A stretch of 64,000 bases of DNA. It comes from Myxococcus xanthus (lineage in GTDB: Bacteria; Myxococcota; Myxococcia; Myxococcales; Myxococcaceae). The stretch spans positions 186,001 to 250,000 of the forward strand of contig NZ_FNOH01000013.1 in NCBI RefSeq assembly GCF_900106535.1, written 5' to 3'. Shown in pieces: positions 17,476 to 25,838 of the stretch; position 1 is the first letter of the stretch; every line of letters starts with the position of its first letter. The notes beneath the pieces are model-generated. The model did not search any database. It had not been told where the DNA came from and was given only the letters and a program-made list of their open reading frames with translations. The translations under genes and the position numbers were made by a program.

Positions 17476-17831
17476 TCGCCCCCTTTCGCAGTGAGTGCAC
17501 GGCGCGCGTTCCCGTAGAGAATTTCGATCTTGCTCTCCGGTGTGGGGATGTCGGTTCGCGACAGCGTTTCCGCCGCCCATGGAAGCGCTTCGAATCCCTC
17601 GCCAAAGAGCACCCGCAGGTGAGCGAACCTGACGATGCCCTGTGAACTCCTCACGCCGTGTTCCATGGCCCTCGCGACGCTGGCGTCAATGAAGTCCTTC
17701 AGCGCGGCGTCGTCTGTCTCGAGCAGTCGCTCCCCGAAATGCTTGCGCAGATGAGGATGAAGCCACGCGCGCAATGCCCCCAGCCGTGGCTCGGCCAGGG
17801 CTGCGAGTTGAACATCCCGAATGACGAGCAT
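17472..17831 (-). CDS. Small protein translationally coupled to the deaminase toxin gene
   Basis: A 119-residue soluble protein, mostly helical, with segments HLRKHFGERLL, FIDASVARAMEHGVRS, and FAHLRVLFGEGFEALPWA. Small proteins of this general layout are recalled beside polymorphic-toxin and type VI-type loci in Myxococcus and Pseudomonas, but I cannot name a family with certainty. Its stop codon overlaps the start of the toxin gene (ATGA at 17472-17475). A chaperone, adaptor or co-factor role for toxin loading is therefore plausible. The upstream DNA is locally AT-rich (CATTTCTGACAT region), suggesting the promoter. Confidence 0.6.
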   Translation of the reverse strand: MLVIRDVQLAALAEPRLGALRAWLHPHLRKHFGERLLETDDAALKDFIDASVARAMEHGVRSSQGIVRFAHLRVLFGEGFEALPWAAETLSRTDIPTPESKIEILYGNARRALTAKGGE

Positions 17832-18106
17832 GGAAGGACTTTAACATTTCTGACATCCCGCGCGCGGAGTGTTGGTTGGCTTTCATCACCTGAATTCAGG
17901 CGGATGTCGCGGAGGGGGGCGTGATGCGGTGCGGCATCTGTCGGACGGGAAGGACGGTGTCGCTCGCGGTGACGGGTAGCGACTCACGTGAGTCCTTCCT
18001 GGTGAAGCCAGCCAAAAGGGGGGATGAATAGGCGGTAGCGGAACCAAACGGTGACCTTTGTGAGAGGCGTTGCCGCGTGCGGATCTCGCCACCGTGTTTC
18101 AACGAT

Positions 18107-18129
18107 GCCTTGGCGCAAGTCGCCAAGGC
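18107..18129. repeat. Perfect 9-bp stem hairpin
   Basis: Arms GCCTTGGCG at 18107-18115 and CGCCAAGGC at 18121-18129 flank a CAAGT loop. No T-run follows on either strand, so a simple terminator is not supported. It may be a leftover end of a mobile or REP-like element. Confidence 0.5.
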
Positions 18130-18269
18130 GTGACAGCGCCCCCATTTCTCCTGGGAATACTCCGCGATGCCATCTCCTGGAGGAGGAAGACGGTGCGCAC
18201 CGTCACGCCTGGCGCCACCGCCAGTGCGGTGCGCTCTTCTCCTTTGATGACCGCGTCACCCGGACCCGG

Positions 18270-18403
18270 CTGGTCTGCACCCTGATTTTCGGACCAGTTG
18301 AAGCGTGAGAGAGTCCTCGCGGCCAGGAAGTAGGTCGGTCGTGAGGAAGAGCAGGTTTACCGAGGAGCAGATGGTCCGCATCCTGCGGGAGGTCGGCGCT
18401 CGC
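18270..18403 (+). mobile_element. IS3-family insertion sequence remnant (left end plus orfA start)
   Basis: A GTG at 18341 opens a frame reading VRKSRFTEEQMVRILREVGA, the start of an IS3-family OrfA helix-turn-helix (typically KKSRFTEEQI...). The match is lost after about 20 residues. Just upstream, the sequence from 18270 (GGTCTGCACCCTG) through GGACCAGT at 18291-18298 resembles an IS3 terminal region. The rest of the element, including the DDE domain, is missing, so this is a dead fragment marking past insertion. Confidence 0.7.
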
Positions 18404-18584
18404 CGTGCCCATGCCGACCCCGCCGCATCATTCCCCGAGCTTCAATGCCGAAAGTACCGAGGGAACTCATCGGTGGAAGCGCGCCGTTGAGGCAAGCGCT
18501 CACAGTAGACGTTTCAAGTGGGAAACGTCAGGACAGACAATCGAGGCTGCCTCTTCGGGCAGGTTCGGGAATCGCCCCCGGAGC

Positions 18585-20180
18585 CTAAAGCCATTCAAAC
18601 TCAGGGCCCCGAATGGGGTCCGTGGTGAGGATGAACGTGCCCTGGAGCATTTCGATCAACTCCAGTGGACCCGCCACAGGCTGCTTCGGTGACGAGGGTG
18701 AACCTCGTTGCCCCGAATGCATCAACCTCCCGTCTTCCAGGAGAATGGCCCAGCGCACTTCGCCTGCTCTGTCGGAGTGGGGGAGATGGCAGTGTCGCGC
18801 CACCGCGGCGCGTGCACTCATTGGGAGCTCGGGCAGCGGCGTCATGCTTGGGGGCGCCACGAGCCTTCCGTCGGAACGGAAGCGGACTTCCGCCAGCATG
18901 GGCTGCCGAGGGTTCTTCAGCGACACCGCCACCAGGGCCGCATGGACGTGGCCCGAGTCATCAATCCAGACGCCCGGCTCGGAATCAGGAAGCGCGCTCA
19001 GTCCTCGGAGGAGCGAGCTCGCCACTCGGCTCAGACGGCCGGCGCTCGTGGCTCGCACGTGCTGGACTTCCAGTCCTCCCGCGGCCTCGCTCACGAGCAC
19101 GATGCTGATGCCATTCCCCACGGACCCGGGCTGCAGAGTGGCGCGAGCACTCAGGGGCACGGATGGGAGCCTCACGCGCCCCACTTCCTTTCCGGGTGTG
19201 ACTTTGGGGGCATCCATGCTCGACTGAAATCGCAGGAGTCGGAGCCCTCTCCCCCCAGCCTCCACGATGGGGACGAAGAGCTCTCCGGCATGTGTCTCCA
19301 GGGGCGGACGGATGAGCCTCTCTGGCGGCGCTTCCAGGTCAAAGCGGAAGGGCGCTGTGATCGTCGCGGGCGGAGCCAGGGCGAGAATCGACGCGCCCTG
19401 GCGCCACAGGACCCAGCTCACGGCCTCACCGCTCGGCGCATCGTTCGTCCACGGCGCCAGCGCGTCGGAAGCATCTGGCGCCACCGTTCCCAGCACCTTC
19501 GAGGTCCGCCGGGAGACGCCGCGTCCGGCCTCGTCCGTCTCGTCCACGAAGACGGCCTGCATCAGCAGGGTCTGCTCCTCCAGGTGCTGGAGCCACACGG
19601 TGCCAACCCCGGAGTACGGCCCGCCTCCAATCATCACTCCCGCCGACGCGGAGTCTGGCCGTCCTGTCACGACCTCGAATTCGACCGGCGCGGACACCGT
19701 ATCGATTCCCGCGGCCTGAAGTCTCGCGGTCAGCCGGTAACGGCCGGGCTGGCGGATGGGCGCCCATTCCTGGAGCGGCACGACGGACTCGAGCACGCGT
19801 CCCGAGCCCAGTCGGACCTGGGGCGCGACGACGCCACCGAGCGGCTGCGTGCCCTCACGCTCGATGACAGTGTAGTGATTGACGGCATGGCCCTTCGGGT
19901 ACTCGGGGCCCGTGACGGTGTATGTCAGGGATTGGTCCGAGTGCCGGAAGGGGTCGGGAAACTCCAGGGGCGTGGCGCTCTCGTTGGACAGGGCGATGCG
20001 CACGTCCATGTCTTCTGAAGTGACGAGCTGCGCCTTGGACAATCTGAGTTGGATGCGCATGGGCGGACCTCCAGAGGGTGGGGACGGTGCCGTCTTGACC
20101 TGGGACGGCGTGGGGACGGGGTTCGCCGCCGACAGGGTCAGCACGAGCAGCCACGGCCCGGAGAGGACGGAGGCGCTCAT
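18585..20180 (-). CDS. Exported protein of unknown function, coupled to the metalloprotease
   Basis: A 531-residue protein. The ATG at 20180 gives a signal peptide (MSASVLSGPWLLVLTLSAANP). A beta-sandwich-like domain follows at about 40-170, with TSEDMDVRIALSNESATPLEF and QPGRYRLTARL segments. The long remainder has features that could form a propeller (repeated VWLQHL, VSWVLWRQG, VWIDDSGHVHAALV and VRWAILLEDG strands). The start overlaps the protease stop (ATGA at 20177-20180), so the two are co-translated. A periplasmic immunity or inhibitor role against the protease is a reasonable inference, not shown. Confidence 0.55.
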   Translation of the reverse strand: MSASVLSGPWLLVLTLSAANPVPTPSQVKTAPSPPSGGPPMRIQLRLSKAQLVTSEDMDVRIALSNESATPLEFPDPFRHSDQSLTYTVTGPEYPKGHAVNHYTVIEREGTQPLGGVVAPQVRLGSGRVLESVVPLQEWAPIRQPGRYRLTARLQAAGIDTVSAPVEFEVVTGRPDSASAGVMIGGGPYSGVGTVWLQHLEEQTLLMQAVFVDETDEAGRGVSRRTSKVLGTVAPDASDALAPWTNDAPSGEAVSWVLWRQGASILALAPPATITAPFRFDLEAPPERLIRPPLETHAGELFVPIVEAGGRGLRLLRFQSSMDAPKVTPGKEVGRVRLPSVPLSARATLQPGSVGNGISIVLVSEAAGGLEVQHVRATSAGRLSRVASSLLRGLSALPDSEPGVWIDDSGHVHAALVAVSLKNPRQPMLAEVRFRSDGRLVAPPSMTPLPELPMSARAAVARHCHLPHSDRAGEVRWAILLEDGRLMHSGQRGSPSSPKQPVAGPLELIEMLQGTFILTTDPIRGPEFEWL

Positions 20181-22279
20181 GGCCGCGCGTTCCGGGCACC
20201 GTCGCGGTCCAGGGCGTGGGTGTTCCATCCCCGCAGGCGCAGGAGACAGAGCCCACAGAAGCGCCGCTCCGTCGTGAAGTCGTAGCCCATCAGGCAGTCC
20301 TTCCCGTCGACGTCGTGGCGCTTCGCCTGGGCGCCGCCAATCTCACGGTGCGCGGGGAAGGGGGCATGCGGCAGGAAGAGCTGGTGCCCGATTTCATGCG
20401 CCAGCGTTTGTTCCAGCGAGTTGAAGCCGTTTCGGTAGTTGCCCGGCGCGGCGCATTGGATGACGGCGCAGCGGTCCCGCTTCCGCGAGGGGAACTCCGA
20501 CGCGAAACCGTTCACGCGAATGCCGCCGACCGTCGTCTCCAGGTTGTAGAGCCCGGAGAACTGGAAGAGCGCGATGCCCGCAGCCGTCCCCAGCGCCGAG
20601 TCCAGCGCCCGGGTGAGCAGTGCCTTTGCCCAGTCTTTGCACTGCCGGTGGTACTCGCGAGCCTCCAGCAGGGGCAGCCTGCGCTCTCGCGTGGGCGCCA
20701 GCCACCGGGGGAGGTCCGCATCGCCGCAGTGCTTCACGCGCTTCACCTCGGCCAGGAATTCCGCGTGAGTGCGGAAGGTGAGCGCGTGGCCGCCTGCGGC
20801 GAACTGGTCCACCGCAGGGTCGATGGCAGCCCGGAGCTCCCAGTGCCGGGATGCCGCCACGGCCTCTGCGATGCACGCGTTGTATTCCCGTGCGCACCAT
20901 CCCGAGACGCCGCCCGTGCGGTCCTCCAGGCGCAGAAAGGCTTGTTCGAAATGGCCCTGCACGGCGGAGAGCGAGAACCCGGAGGCGCCCGTGTCCTTGC
21001 ACAAGAGGCGGGAGATGTGGACCTCGCGCCAGGATTCGAAGACGCCGGTGGCGGCGCGCACGGCGGCGGGCAGCGGTCCATCATCGTCCACGTCCAGCAC
21101 CACGCCGCCATCCTTTCGGCGGTCATAGGCAAGCTGCACTGTGACTCGCCAGGCGTCTCCCGCGATGCTGGAAGGCTGGAACACCACGCCCGTGCGTCCC
21201 GCGAAAGCCCCTGTGGTCCACGCCTGGCTGTAGGCCGCCCAACCGCGCTTGTTGCAGGGCGTGACGCGGAAGGGGAAGGCGCCGTCACGGGGCTCGGCCT
21301 GGGGCGCGTAGCCGGCCTGTCTGGGAAACACCGCAAGCGACGGCGCACCGCGCTTGCCGCCCACGTCCCGGTGCGCGTTGTCGCCCTTGGGTTGTGACGT
21401 CGAACAGTGACGGTCCAGCGCATGTTTGAGGAAGGCCCGGGCCGTGGGGGCATGGTGTTCGATGGCCTCTGTCTCGTCCTCCCAGTCCCAGAGGAAGCGC
21501 ACGCGGCCCAGGGCCTTCGGCGCATCTACCCGGTTGCCGCGCGAGTCCTTCAGCCAGGCTCGGGCGAACAGCGGAAGCTCCGGTCCGCTACCCCAGTGTT
21601 TGCGGTGCAGTTGGTGGTCCGTGTCATCGGACATCTCCGACGGCTTTGTCTTGAAGACGTTCCCGACCAGCCGGATTTCGGCCTTCTCGTCGGGCGCGGG
21701 GAGCCGCTTCAACGACTGGGTCAGCTCACGGTCGCGTGGTCGCGAGAGCACCCGGGGCTCACCCAGCTCCAGGTCAACGCCCGCCACCAGGACGTGGAAG
21801 AACGTCCACGCCACGGGCGCCTGCGCCAGTCCACTGCCTTGGAGCGTCAGCTTCAGCTTGTATGGCGAGTGCTCCACCGTGACGACGCCATCCGGGGATG
21901 TCTCCGACTCGGGCACGCGGCCATCCCATGCCCATCGGTGCTCGCCTTGGAGGAGTTCCTCGCGGCTCAGCTCGCGCGACCACAGCGGCGCCTTGCGGTA
22001 GCGCGTGAAGAGCTCCAGCTTTCCAGCGCGCACCAGCCCGCTCGTGTTGAGCAGACGCCACGTCAACTCCACGGGCTCGACTTCGGGCGCGAAGTGGAAG
22101 CCGTCATCACCCCCTGTCAGCGCGGGGAAGGGAACCGGGCGGTGGCAGCGGGATTGGGGACCTCCAGGGCTGCGGAGCCGGAAGTCTGCGATGCCATGAC
22201 TGGCGGGACGGAGGCGGTTGCGGTTGCGTCCTCCGGGCGCAGCGAGGGCGACACTGGCCGTCAGTGAGATGCGTGCCAT
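20177..22279 (-). CDS. Metzincin-like zinc metalloprotease (putative effector)
   Basis: A 700-residue protein. The C-terminal part carries a zinc-protease site HEIGHQLFLPH at residues 628-638, with the HExxHxxxxxH spacing of metzincins, and a Met-turn candidate CLMGYD near residue 662. The usual glycine of HExxHxxGxxH is Phe here. The N-terminal 600 residues are of unknown fold and contain many cysteines. No clear signal peptide is seen. It lies 11 bp downstream of a peptidoglycan-binding protein gene, a layout found in secreted cell-wall-targeted effector operons; delivery by type VI or similar systems is inferred. Confidence 0.65.
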   Translation of the reverse strand: MARISLTASVALAAPGGRNRNRLRPASHGIADFRLRSPGGPQSRCHRPVPFPALTGGDDGFHFAPEVEPVELTWRLLNTSGLVRAGKLELFTRYRKAPLWSRELSREELLQGEHRWAWDGRVPESETSPDGVVTVEHSPYKLKLTLQGSGLAQAPVAWTFFHVLVAGVDLELGEPRVLSRPRDRELTQSLKRLPAPDEKAEIRLVGNVFKTKPSEMSDDTDHQLHRKHWGSGPELPLFARAWLKDSRGNRVDAPKALGRVRFLWDWEDETEAIEHHAPTARAFLKHALDRHCSTSQPKGDNAHRDVGGKRGAPSLAVFPRQAGYAPQAEPRDGAFPFRVTPCNKRGWAAYSQAWTTGAFAGRTGVVFQPSSIAGDAWRVTVQLAYDRRKDGGVVLDVDDDGPLPAAVRAATGVFESWREVHISRLLCKDTGASGFSLSAVQGHFEQAFLRLEDRTGGVSGWCAREYNACIAEAVAASRHWELRAAIDPAVDQFAAGGHALTFRTHAEFLAEVKRVKHCGDADLPRWLAPTRERRLPLLEAREYHRQCKDWAKALLTRALDSALGTAAGIALFQFSGLYNLETTVGGIRVNGFASEFPSRKRDRCAVIQCAAPGNYRNGFNSLEQTLAHEIGHQLFLPHAPFPAHREIGGAQAKRHDVDGKDCLMGYDFTTERRFCGLCLLRLRGWNTHALDRDGARNARP

Positions 22280-22290
22280 GGGTGGTGGCC

Positions 22291-22884
22291 TCAGGCGTCG
22301 TGCAGGCGGATGAGTTCGCGGGAGATGTCCGCGAGCTGTCCCGTTTCCGGCAGGCCATGGCGGCGCTGGAACGCTCGCACGGCGGACTTCGTCGAGGCTC
22401 CGGGCGACCCGCGCTCACCTTCAATGGCGTAGCCCAGGTTGTGCAATCGCTCCTGCGCGGCCCGGAGGGCGTCGGACTCGAATCCTGGGAGCGACTGGAG
22501 CTGCAGCGCCCAGCGGAGCGTCACCGGTTCGGACGCGGCGGTCGGCGTGGCGTCCGGAAAGTCCTCATCGGTGACGGCGGGTGGGTAGGGCGGTGGCGCG
22601 CCCTTGGTGGCGGCGGGAGGCGCGCTCCGGCGGGGCGGTGGCGCTGGCGGTTTGGACAGCTTCACCAGCAACTCACCCGCGGCGAGGCCCGGGACTTCGT
22701 GGCTCAACGAGCCATCCGCCGCCGTTCTGCCGCAGTGCTCGGTGCGGCCGACCGTGAGCACGTATTCCGTCTCCGCGTAGGGCACTTCCTGTGGATCCAA
22801 CAGGACCAGGTGCAGCCGTCGCTGCTTCAAGATGAAGGTACTGGTGTTTCCTGTCCGGATTGGTGCCGTCCTCGGACTGACCAT
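22291..22884 (-). CDS. Peptidoglycan-binding domain protein (putative effector adaptor)
   Basis: A 197-residue protein without a signal peptide. The N-terminal beta-rich part (FILKQRRLHLVLLDPQEVP, YVLTVG) is followed by a Pro-rich linker at about 80-115. A PG_binding_1 domain ends the protein (LRAAQERLHNLGYAIEG ... STKSAVRAFQRRHGLPETG). The family recognises peptidoglycan. As the first gene of the minus-strand unit with the metalloprotease, it may target or carry that enzyme. A strong GGGGGGAG site precedes the ATG at 22884. Confidence 0.75.
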   Translation of the reverse strand: MVSPRTAPIRTGNTSTFILKQRRLHLVLLDPQEVPYAETEYVLTVGRTEHCGRTAADGSLSHEVPGLAAGELLVKLSKPPAPPPRRSAPPAATKGAPPPYPPAVTDEDFPDATPTAASEPVTLRWALQLQSLPGFESDALRAAQERLHNLGYAIEGERGSPGASTKSAVRAFQRRHGLPETGQLADISRELIRLHDA

Positions 22885-23186
22885 GCCGCGCTCCCCCCGT
22901 GCCTGGATTCGCGATGGTGTCTGTGCATCGTTGAAGGCGTGCCCAAGGTACGGGAACCCAGAGTGCCCGCTATCACCGGAAGTTCTGGGATAACCCTGTT
23001 CTGTGCGTCGGGTTAACGGACCTCAACCTGGTGGGTCAGTCAGAGGACGCATGCATGGCCAGCCGGGCGAGCCGGAGTGATCGCTGCGTGACGAGGCCAC
23101 GTCCGCCGCCGCGTGCATGTCCGGCGCGTGCGGCGTGCCTATTTTGGCTACGGACGTTGAGTCTCGCTTTCTTGGAGGAGCCACGC
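22885..23186. other. 302-bp divergent intergenic region
   Basis: This region lies between the PG-binding gene and the SMP-30 gene, which point away from each other. It should hold both promoters, but no convincing -10/-35 pair or operator was picked out by eye. A GGAGGAG ribosome-binding site at 23174-23180 serves the SMP-30 gene. Confidence 0.5.
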
Positions 23187-24080
23187 ATGCGCACCACGGA
23201 CGTTGCCAGGCACGACGAAGCCAGGTGCATCTGGCCCGCACGAGCCGTGCTCGGCGAGGGCCCCTTCTGGATGGCCACCGAGGGCGCGCTCTACTGGCTC
23301 GACATCCCGGGCCGCAAGGTGCACCGGCTGGAGCTCCAGAGCGGTGCCCAGGCGAGCTGGGACACCCCTTTGCGTATCGCCTCGCTCGCGCCCCGGCGGA
23401 GTGGAGGCTTCATCGCGGGGACGGAGCGGGGCCTGGCCTTCTACGAGCCCCGGAGCGCGCGGCTGGAGCGGCTGCTGGATCCGGAGCCTGAACACCCCCA
23501 CAACCGCTGCAATGACGGGAAGGTGGACCCACAAGGCCGCTTCTGGGTGGGCACCATGGATGACCACGAGGAGGCGCCCACCGGCGGGCTCTACCGGTTC
23601 GACGCCCAGGGACACCTCGCTCGAATCGATGAGGGCTACACCGTGACGAACGGCCCCGCCTTCAGCCCCGATGGGCGGACCCTCTACGTGAATGACTCGC
23701 CCCGGCGCGTCACCTACGCCTTCGACCTGAGCCCGGACGGCGCGGCCTCTCGTCGCCGGGAGTTCCTCCGCTTCGACGAGCCCCACGGCTTCCCCGACGG
23801 AATGACGGCCGACGCGGAGGGCGGATTGTGGATTGCCTTCTATGGAGGGGGCTGCGTGCGCCGCTTCTCTCCGGACGGCGCGTGGCTGGCCGAGTACCGG
23901 CTGCCCGTGGCGAAGACGACCAGTGTCGCCTTCGCCGGGGACGCGTTGGACCGGCTGTTCGTCACCACCGGGCGAGATGGGCTCAGCGCGGAGGAGCTCG
24001 AGGCCCAGCCGCTGGCCGGTGGGCTCTTCGAGCTGACACCGGGCGTCCGCGGCGTCGCGCCGGTGCCCTTCGCGGGCTGA
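23187..24080 (+). CDS. SMP-30/gluconolactonase family hydrolase
   Basis: A 297-residue six-bladed propeller of the SMP-30/LRE family. Landmarks are LGEGPFW near residue 25 (metal-ligand Glu), a CNDGKVDPQGRFWVGTMD segment, TNGPAFSPDGRTLYVNDS, and PDGMTADAEGGLWIAFYGGG. These are calcium- or zinc-dependent lactonases acting on sugar lactones. The ATG at 23187 with a GGAGGAG site is preferred; the longer frame back to 23031 would add a non-conserved Arg-rich stretch. No sugar-acid pathway genes lie nearby, so the substrate is unknown. Confidence 0.88.
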   Translation: MRTTDVARHDEARCIWPARAVLGEGPFWMATEGALYWLDIPGRKVHRLELQSGAQASWDTPLRIASLAPRRSGGFIAGTERGLAFYEPRSARLERLLDPEPEHPHNRCNDGKVDPQGRFWVGTMDDHEEAPTGGLYRFDAQGHLARIDEGYTVTNGPAFSPDGRTLYVNDSPRRVTYAFDLSPDGAASRRREFLRFDEPHGFPDGMTADAEGGLWIAFYGGGCVRRFSPDGAWLAEYRLPVAKTTSVAFAGDALDRLFVTTGRDGLSAEELEAQPLAGGLFELTPGVRGVAPVPFAG

Positions 24081-24086
24081 CCCGGC

Positions 24087-25259
24087 TCAGCCTTCCTCTT
24101 CGACGGCTTCTTCGTACTGCCGCGGGGGCAGCTCGGCGGCGCGAGCCGCGCGCAGGTGCTGCACTGCGAGGAAGCCCACCGCGCCCAGGCCGAAGACGAA
24201 GACGAAGGGCCCGGGGAGCAGGCGCATGTTGAGCCCCGCGAACGCGAGCGACAGGGCCACCGCGCCCGCGGGCAGGTAGCGCGTCCAGGACGGGCGCTCC
24301 ACCTCCGGCCGCAGCGCCAGCAGGGCAAGCACTGCCAGCAGCGCCAGCTCCACCACCACCGACGCCGGCAAATCCCAGCCCCGCAGGTGGGTGACGCCGC
24401 CACCGTAGCTGTAGAGCATGTCGTCGGTGGGCCGCTGCGTGGCGATGACGCGCAGCTCCGGCGGGCCCTGGGGCACCGGCGCGTTGTCCGGCAGGCCCAG
24501 GTCCAGCTTCACCGTGCCCCACGGCGCGAACAGCGCCAGCAGGCACACCGCCACGCCACCCAGGCCCACCAACTGGGGCATCGCCAGGAGCTGCCGGGGC
24601 TCGAAGTACACGCCCACGCCGTCCTCTCCCGCGATGGCCTTGCGGTACTGATCATGGGCCACCAGCCCCACGCCCGCCACCATCAGGAGCGGTAGCACGC
24701 CCAGGCTGAGTGAGCGCAGCGCCAGCGCCACCATCACCGCGGTGGCGGCGGCGGCGGCCTCCGGCGTCATCAGCACCGCGGGCATTCGCTCGGTGAAGCC
24801 AGGCGACTGCTCCGCGGCGCGCAGCTCGCGTGCGACCAGCACCGTGCCACTCACCACCGCCAGCAGCGTCCCGAGGAGGCCCACGCCAGAGGAGGAGAGC
24901 AGGCCGGACAGGAAGACGGCGCAGCCCACCACGATGACGCCCAGCACCGTGGGCGAGTGGGCCGGCACGTGCGCCAGCCACTTCGGCCCGTCGTAGGCCG
25001 GGGCGGACTGGCCCGGGTCCGTCTTGTCCTCGGGCGGAAGCTCGGGCGCGTTACCCACGACATAGGGCCGCGAGTGCTCATCCGCCTCCTCGAGAATGTC
25101 CGCCGCATAGGCGGGCTCCGCCAGGTCGCGCTGGGGCCGCGAGGGACGGAGCGCGGCCCGGGCGCCCGTTCCCTTGGGCGGCTCGGGCATGGTCGCCCCG
25201 CAGTTCTCGCAGTACCGCAACCGGGAATTGGAGTCTTCACCACACTCCAGGCACCGCAT
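24087..25259 (-). CDS. Zinc-ribbon multi-pass membrane protein
   Basis: A 390-residue protein. The first 20 residues form a zinc ribbon with two CxxC pairs (CLEC, CENC). A polar linker of about 90 residues follows, then about eight hydrophobic segments. No known family was recognised. It begins 27 bp after the ccmG stop on the same strand, so it may be the last gene of the ccm operon at this end. A role in membrane protein or heme delivery would be speculation. Confidence 0.7.
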   Translation of the reverse strand: MRCLECGEDSNSRLRYCENCGATMPEPPKGTGARAALRPSRPQRDLAEPAYAADILEEADEHSRPYVVGNAPELPPEDKTDPGQSAPAYDGPKWLAHVPAHSPTVLGVIVVGCAVFLSGLLSSSGVGLLGTLLAVVSGTVLVARELRAAEQSPGFTERMPAVLMTPEAAAAATAVMVALALRSLSLGVLPLLMVAGVGLVAHDQYRKAIAGEDGVGVYFEPRQLLAMPQLVGLGGVAVCLLALFAPWGTVKLDLGLPDNAPVPQGPPELRVIATQRPTDDMLYSYGGGVTHLRGWDLPASVVVELALLAVLALLALRPEVERPSWTRYLPAGAVALSLAFAGLNMRLLPGPFVFVFGLGAVGFLAVQHLRAARAAELPPRQYEEAVEEEG

Positions 25260-25286
25260 ACCGCCACCTCATTGGGACGACAGGGG

Positions 25287-25838
25287 CTACTTCCGCGCGG
25301 CCTCGGTGGGGGCGGAGGGCGTGGACAGCTCCTGGATGCGCAGGGCCAGCGTCTGCGGGTCGATAGGGCCCACATGCTTGCCCCGGATGATGCCGTTGGG
25401 GTCGATGAAGTATGTCTCCGGTACGCCCGCCACGCCGTAGTCCAGCGCCATCCGCGAGCGCGGATCCACCAACTGCGGGAAGCTGGCACCGTACTGCTGG
25501 AGGAAGCCGCGCGCGTTGTCGTCGGTGTCCTGGAACACCACACCCAGGAACACCGCCTGCGAGCCGTACTGCCGCGCACCCCACTCCAGCACGGGGTGTT
25601 CGACGCGGCAGGGGCCGCACCAGGACGCCCAGAAGTTGATGACCACCGGCCGGCCCTTCAGGTCCGCCAGGCTCACCTTCTCTCCGCTGTCCAGCGCGCG
25701 CAGCCCGAAGTCCGGGGCCGGCTTGCCCTTCATCATGAAGGGGACTTCGTGCGGGTTGCGCCCGAAGCCCTTGAACAACACGAAGAGCAGGCCCGCGCAG
25801 AGGACCACGAAGCCCAGCGTGTAGCGCCAGCCCTTCAT
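25287..25838 (-). CDS. ccmG: Periplasmic thioredoxin CcmG/DsbE
   Basis: A 183-residue membrane-anchored thioredoxin with an N-terminal anchor (LGFVVLCAGLLFVLF). The active site WCGPC has cysteines at 74 and 77, and the cis-proline loop GVPETYFID follows. CcmG reduces apocytochrome or CcmH disulfides during cytochrome c maturation. The ATG shares one base with the ccmF stop at 25838. Confidence 0.92.
   Translation of the reverse strand: MKGWRYTLGFVVLCAGLLFVLFKGFGRNPHEVPFMMKGKPAPDFGLRALDSGEKVSLADLKGRPVVINFWASWCGPCRVEHPVLEWGARQYGSQAVFLGVVFQDTDDNARGFLQQYGASFPQLVDPRSRMALDYGVAGVPETYFIDPNGIIRGKHVGPIDPQTLALRIQELSTPSAPTEAARK

Larger units (their letters stand above)
17832..18584. other. 753-bp gene-poor stretch between the two effector modules
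   Basis: No convincing gene is visible. The stretch holds a 9-bp stem hairpin at 18107-18129 (loop 5 nt), a 16-bp perfect palindrome at 18189-18204, and an IS3-family remnant around 18270-18400. The reading frames here are short and lack family features. It looks like a decayed insertion zone that separates two minus-strand modules. Confidence 0.6.
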
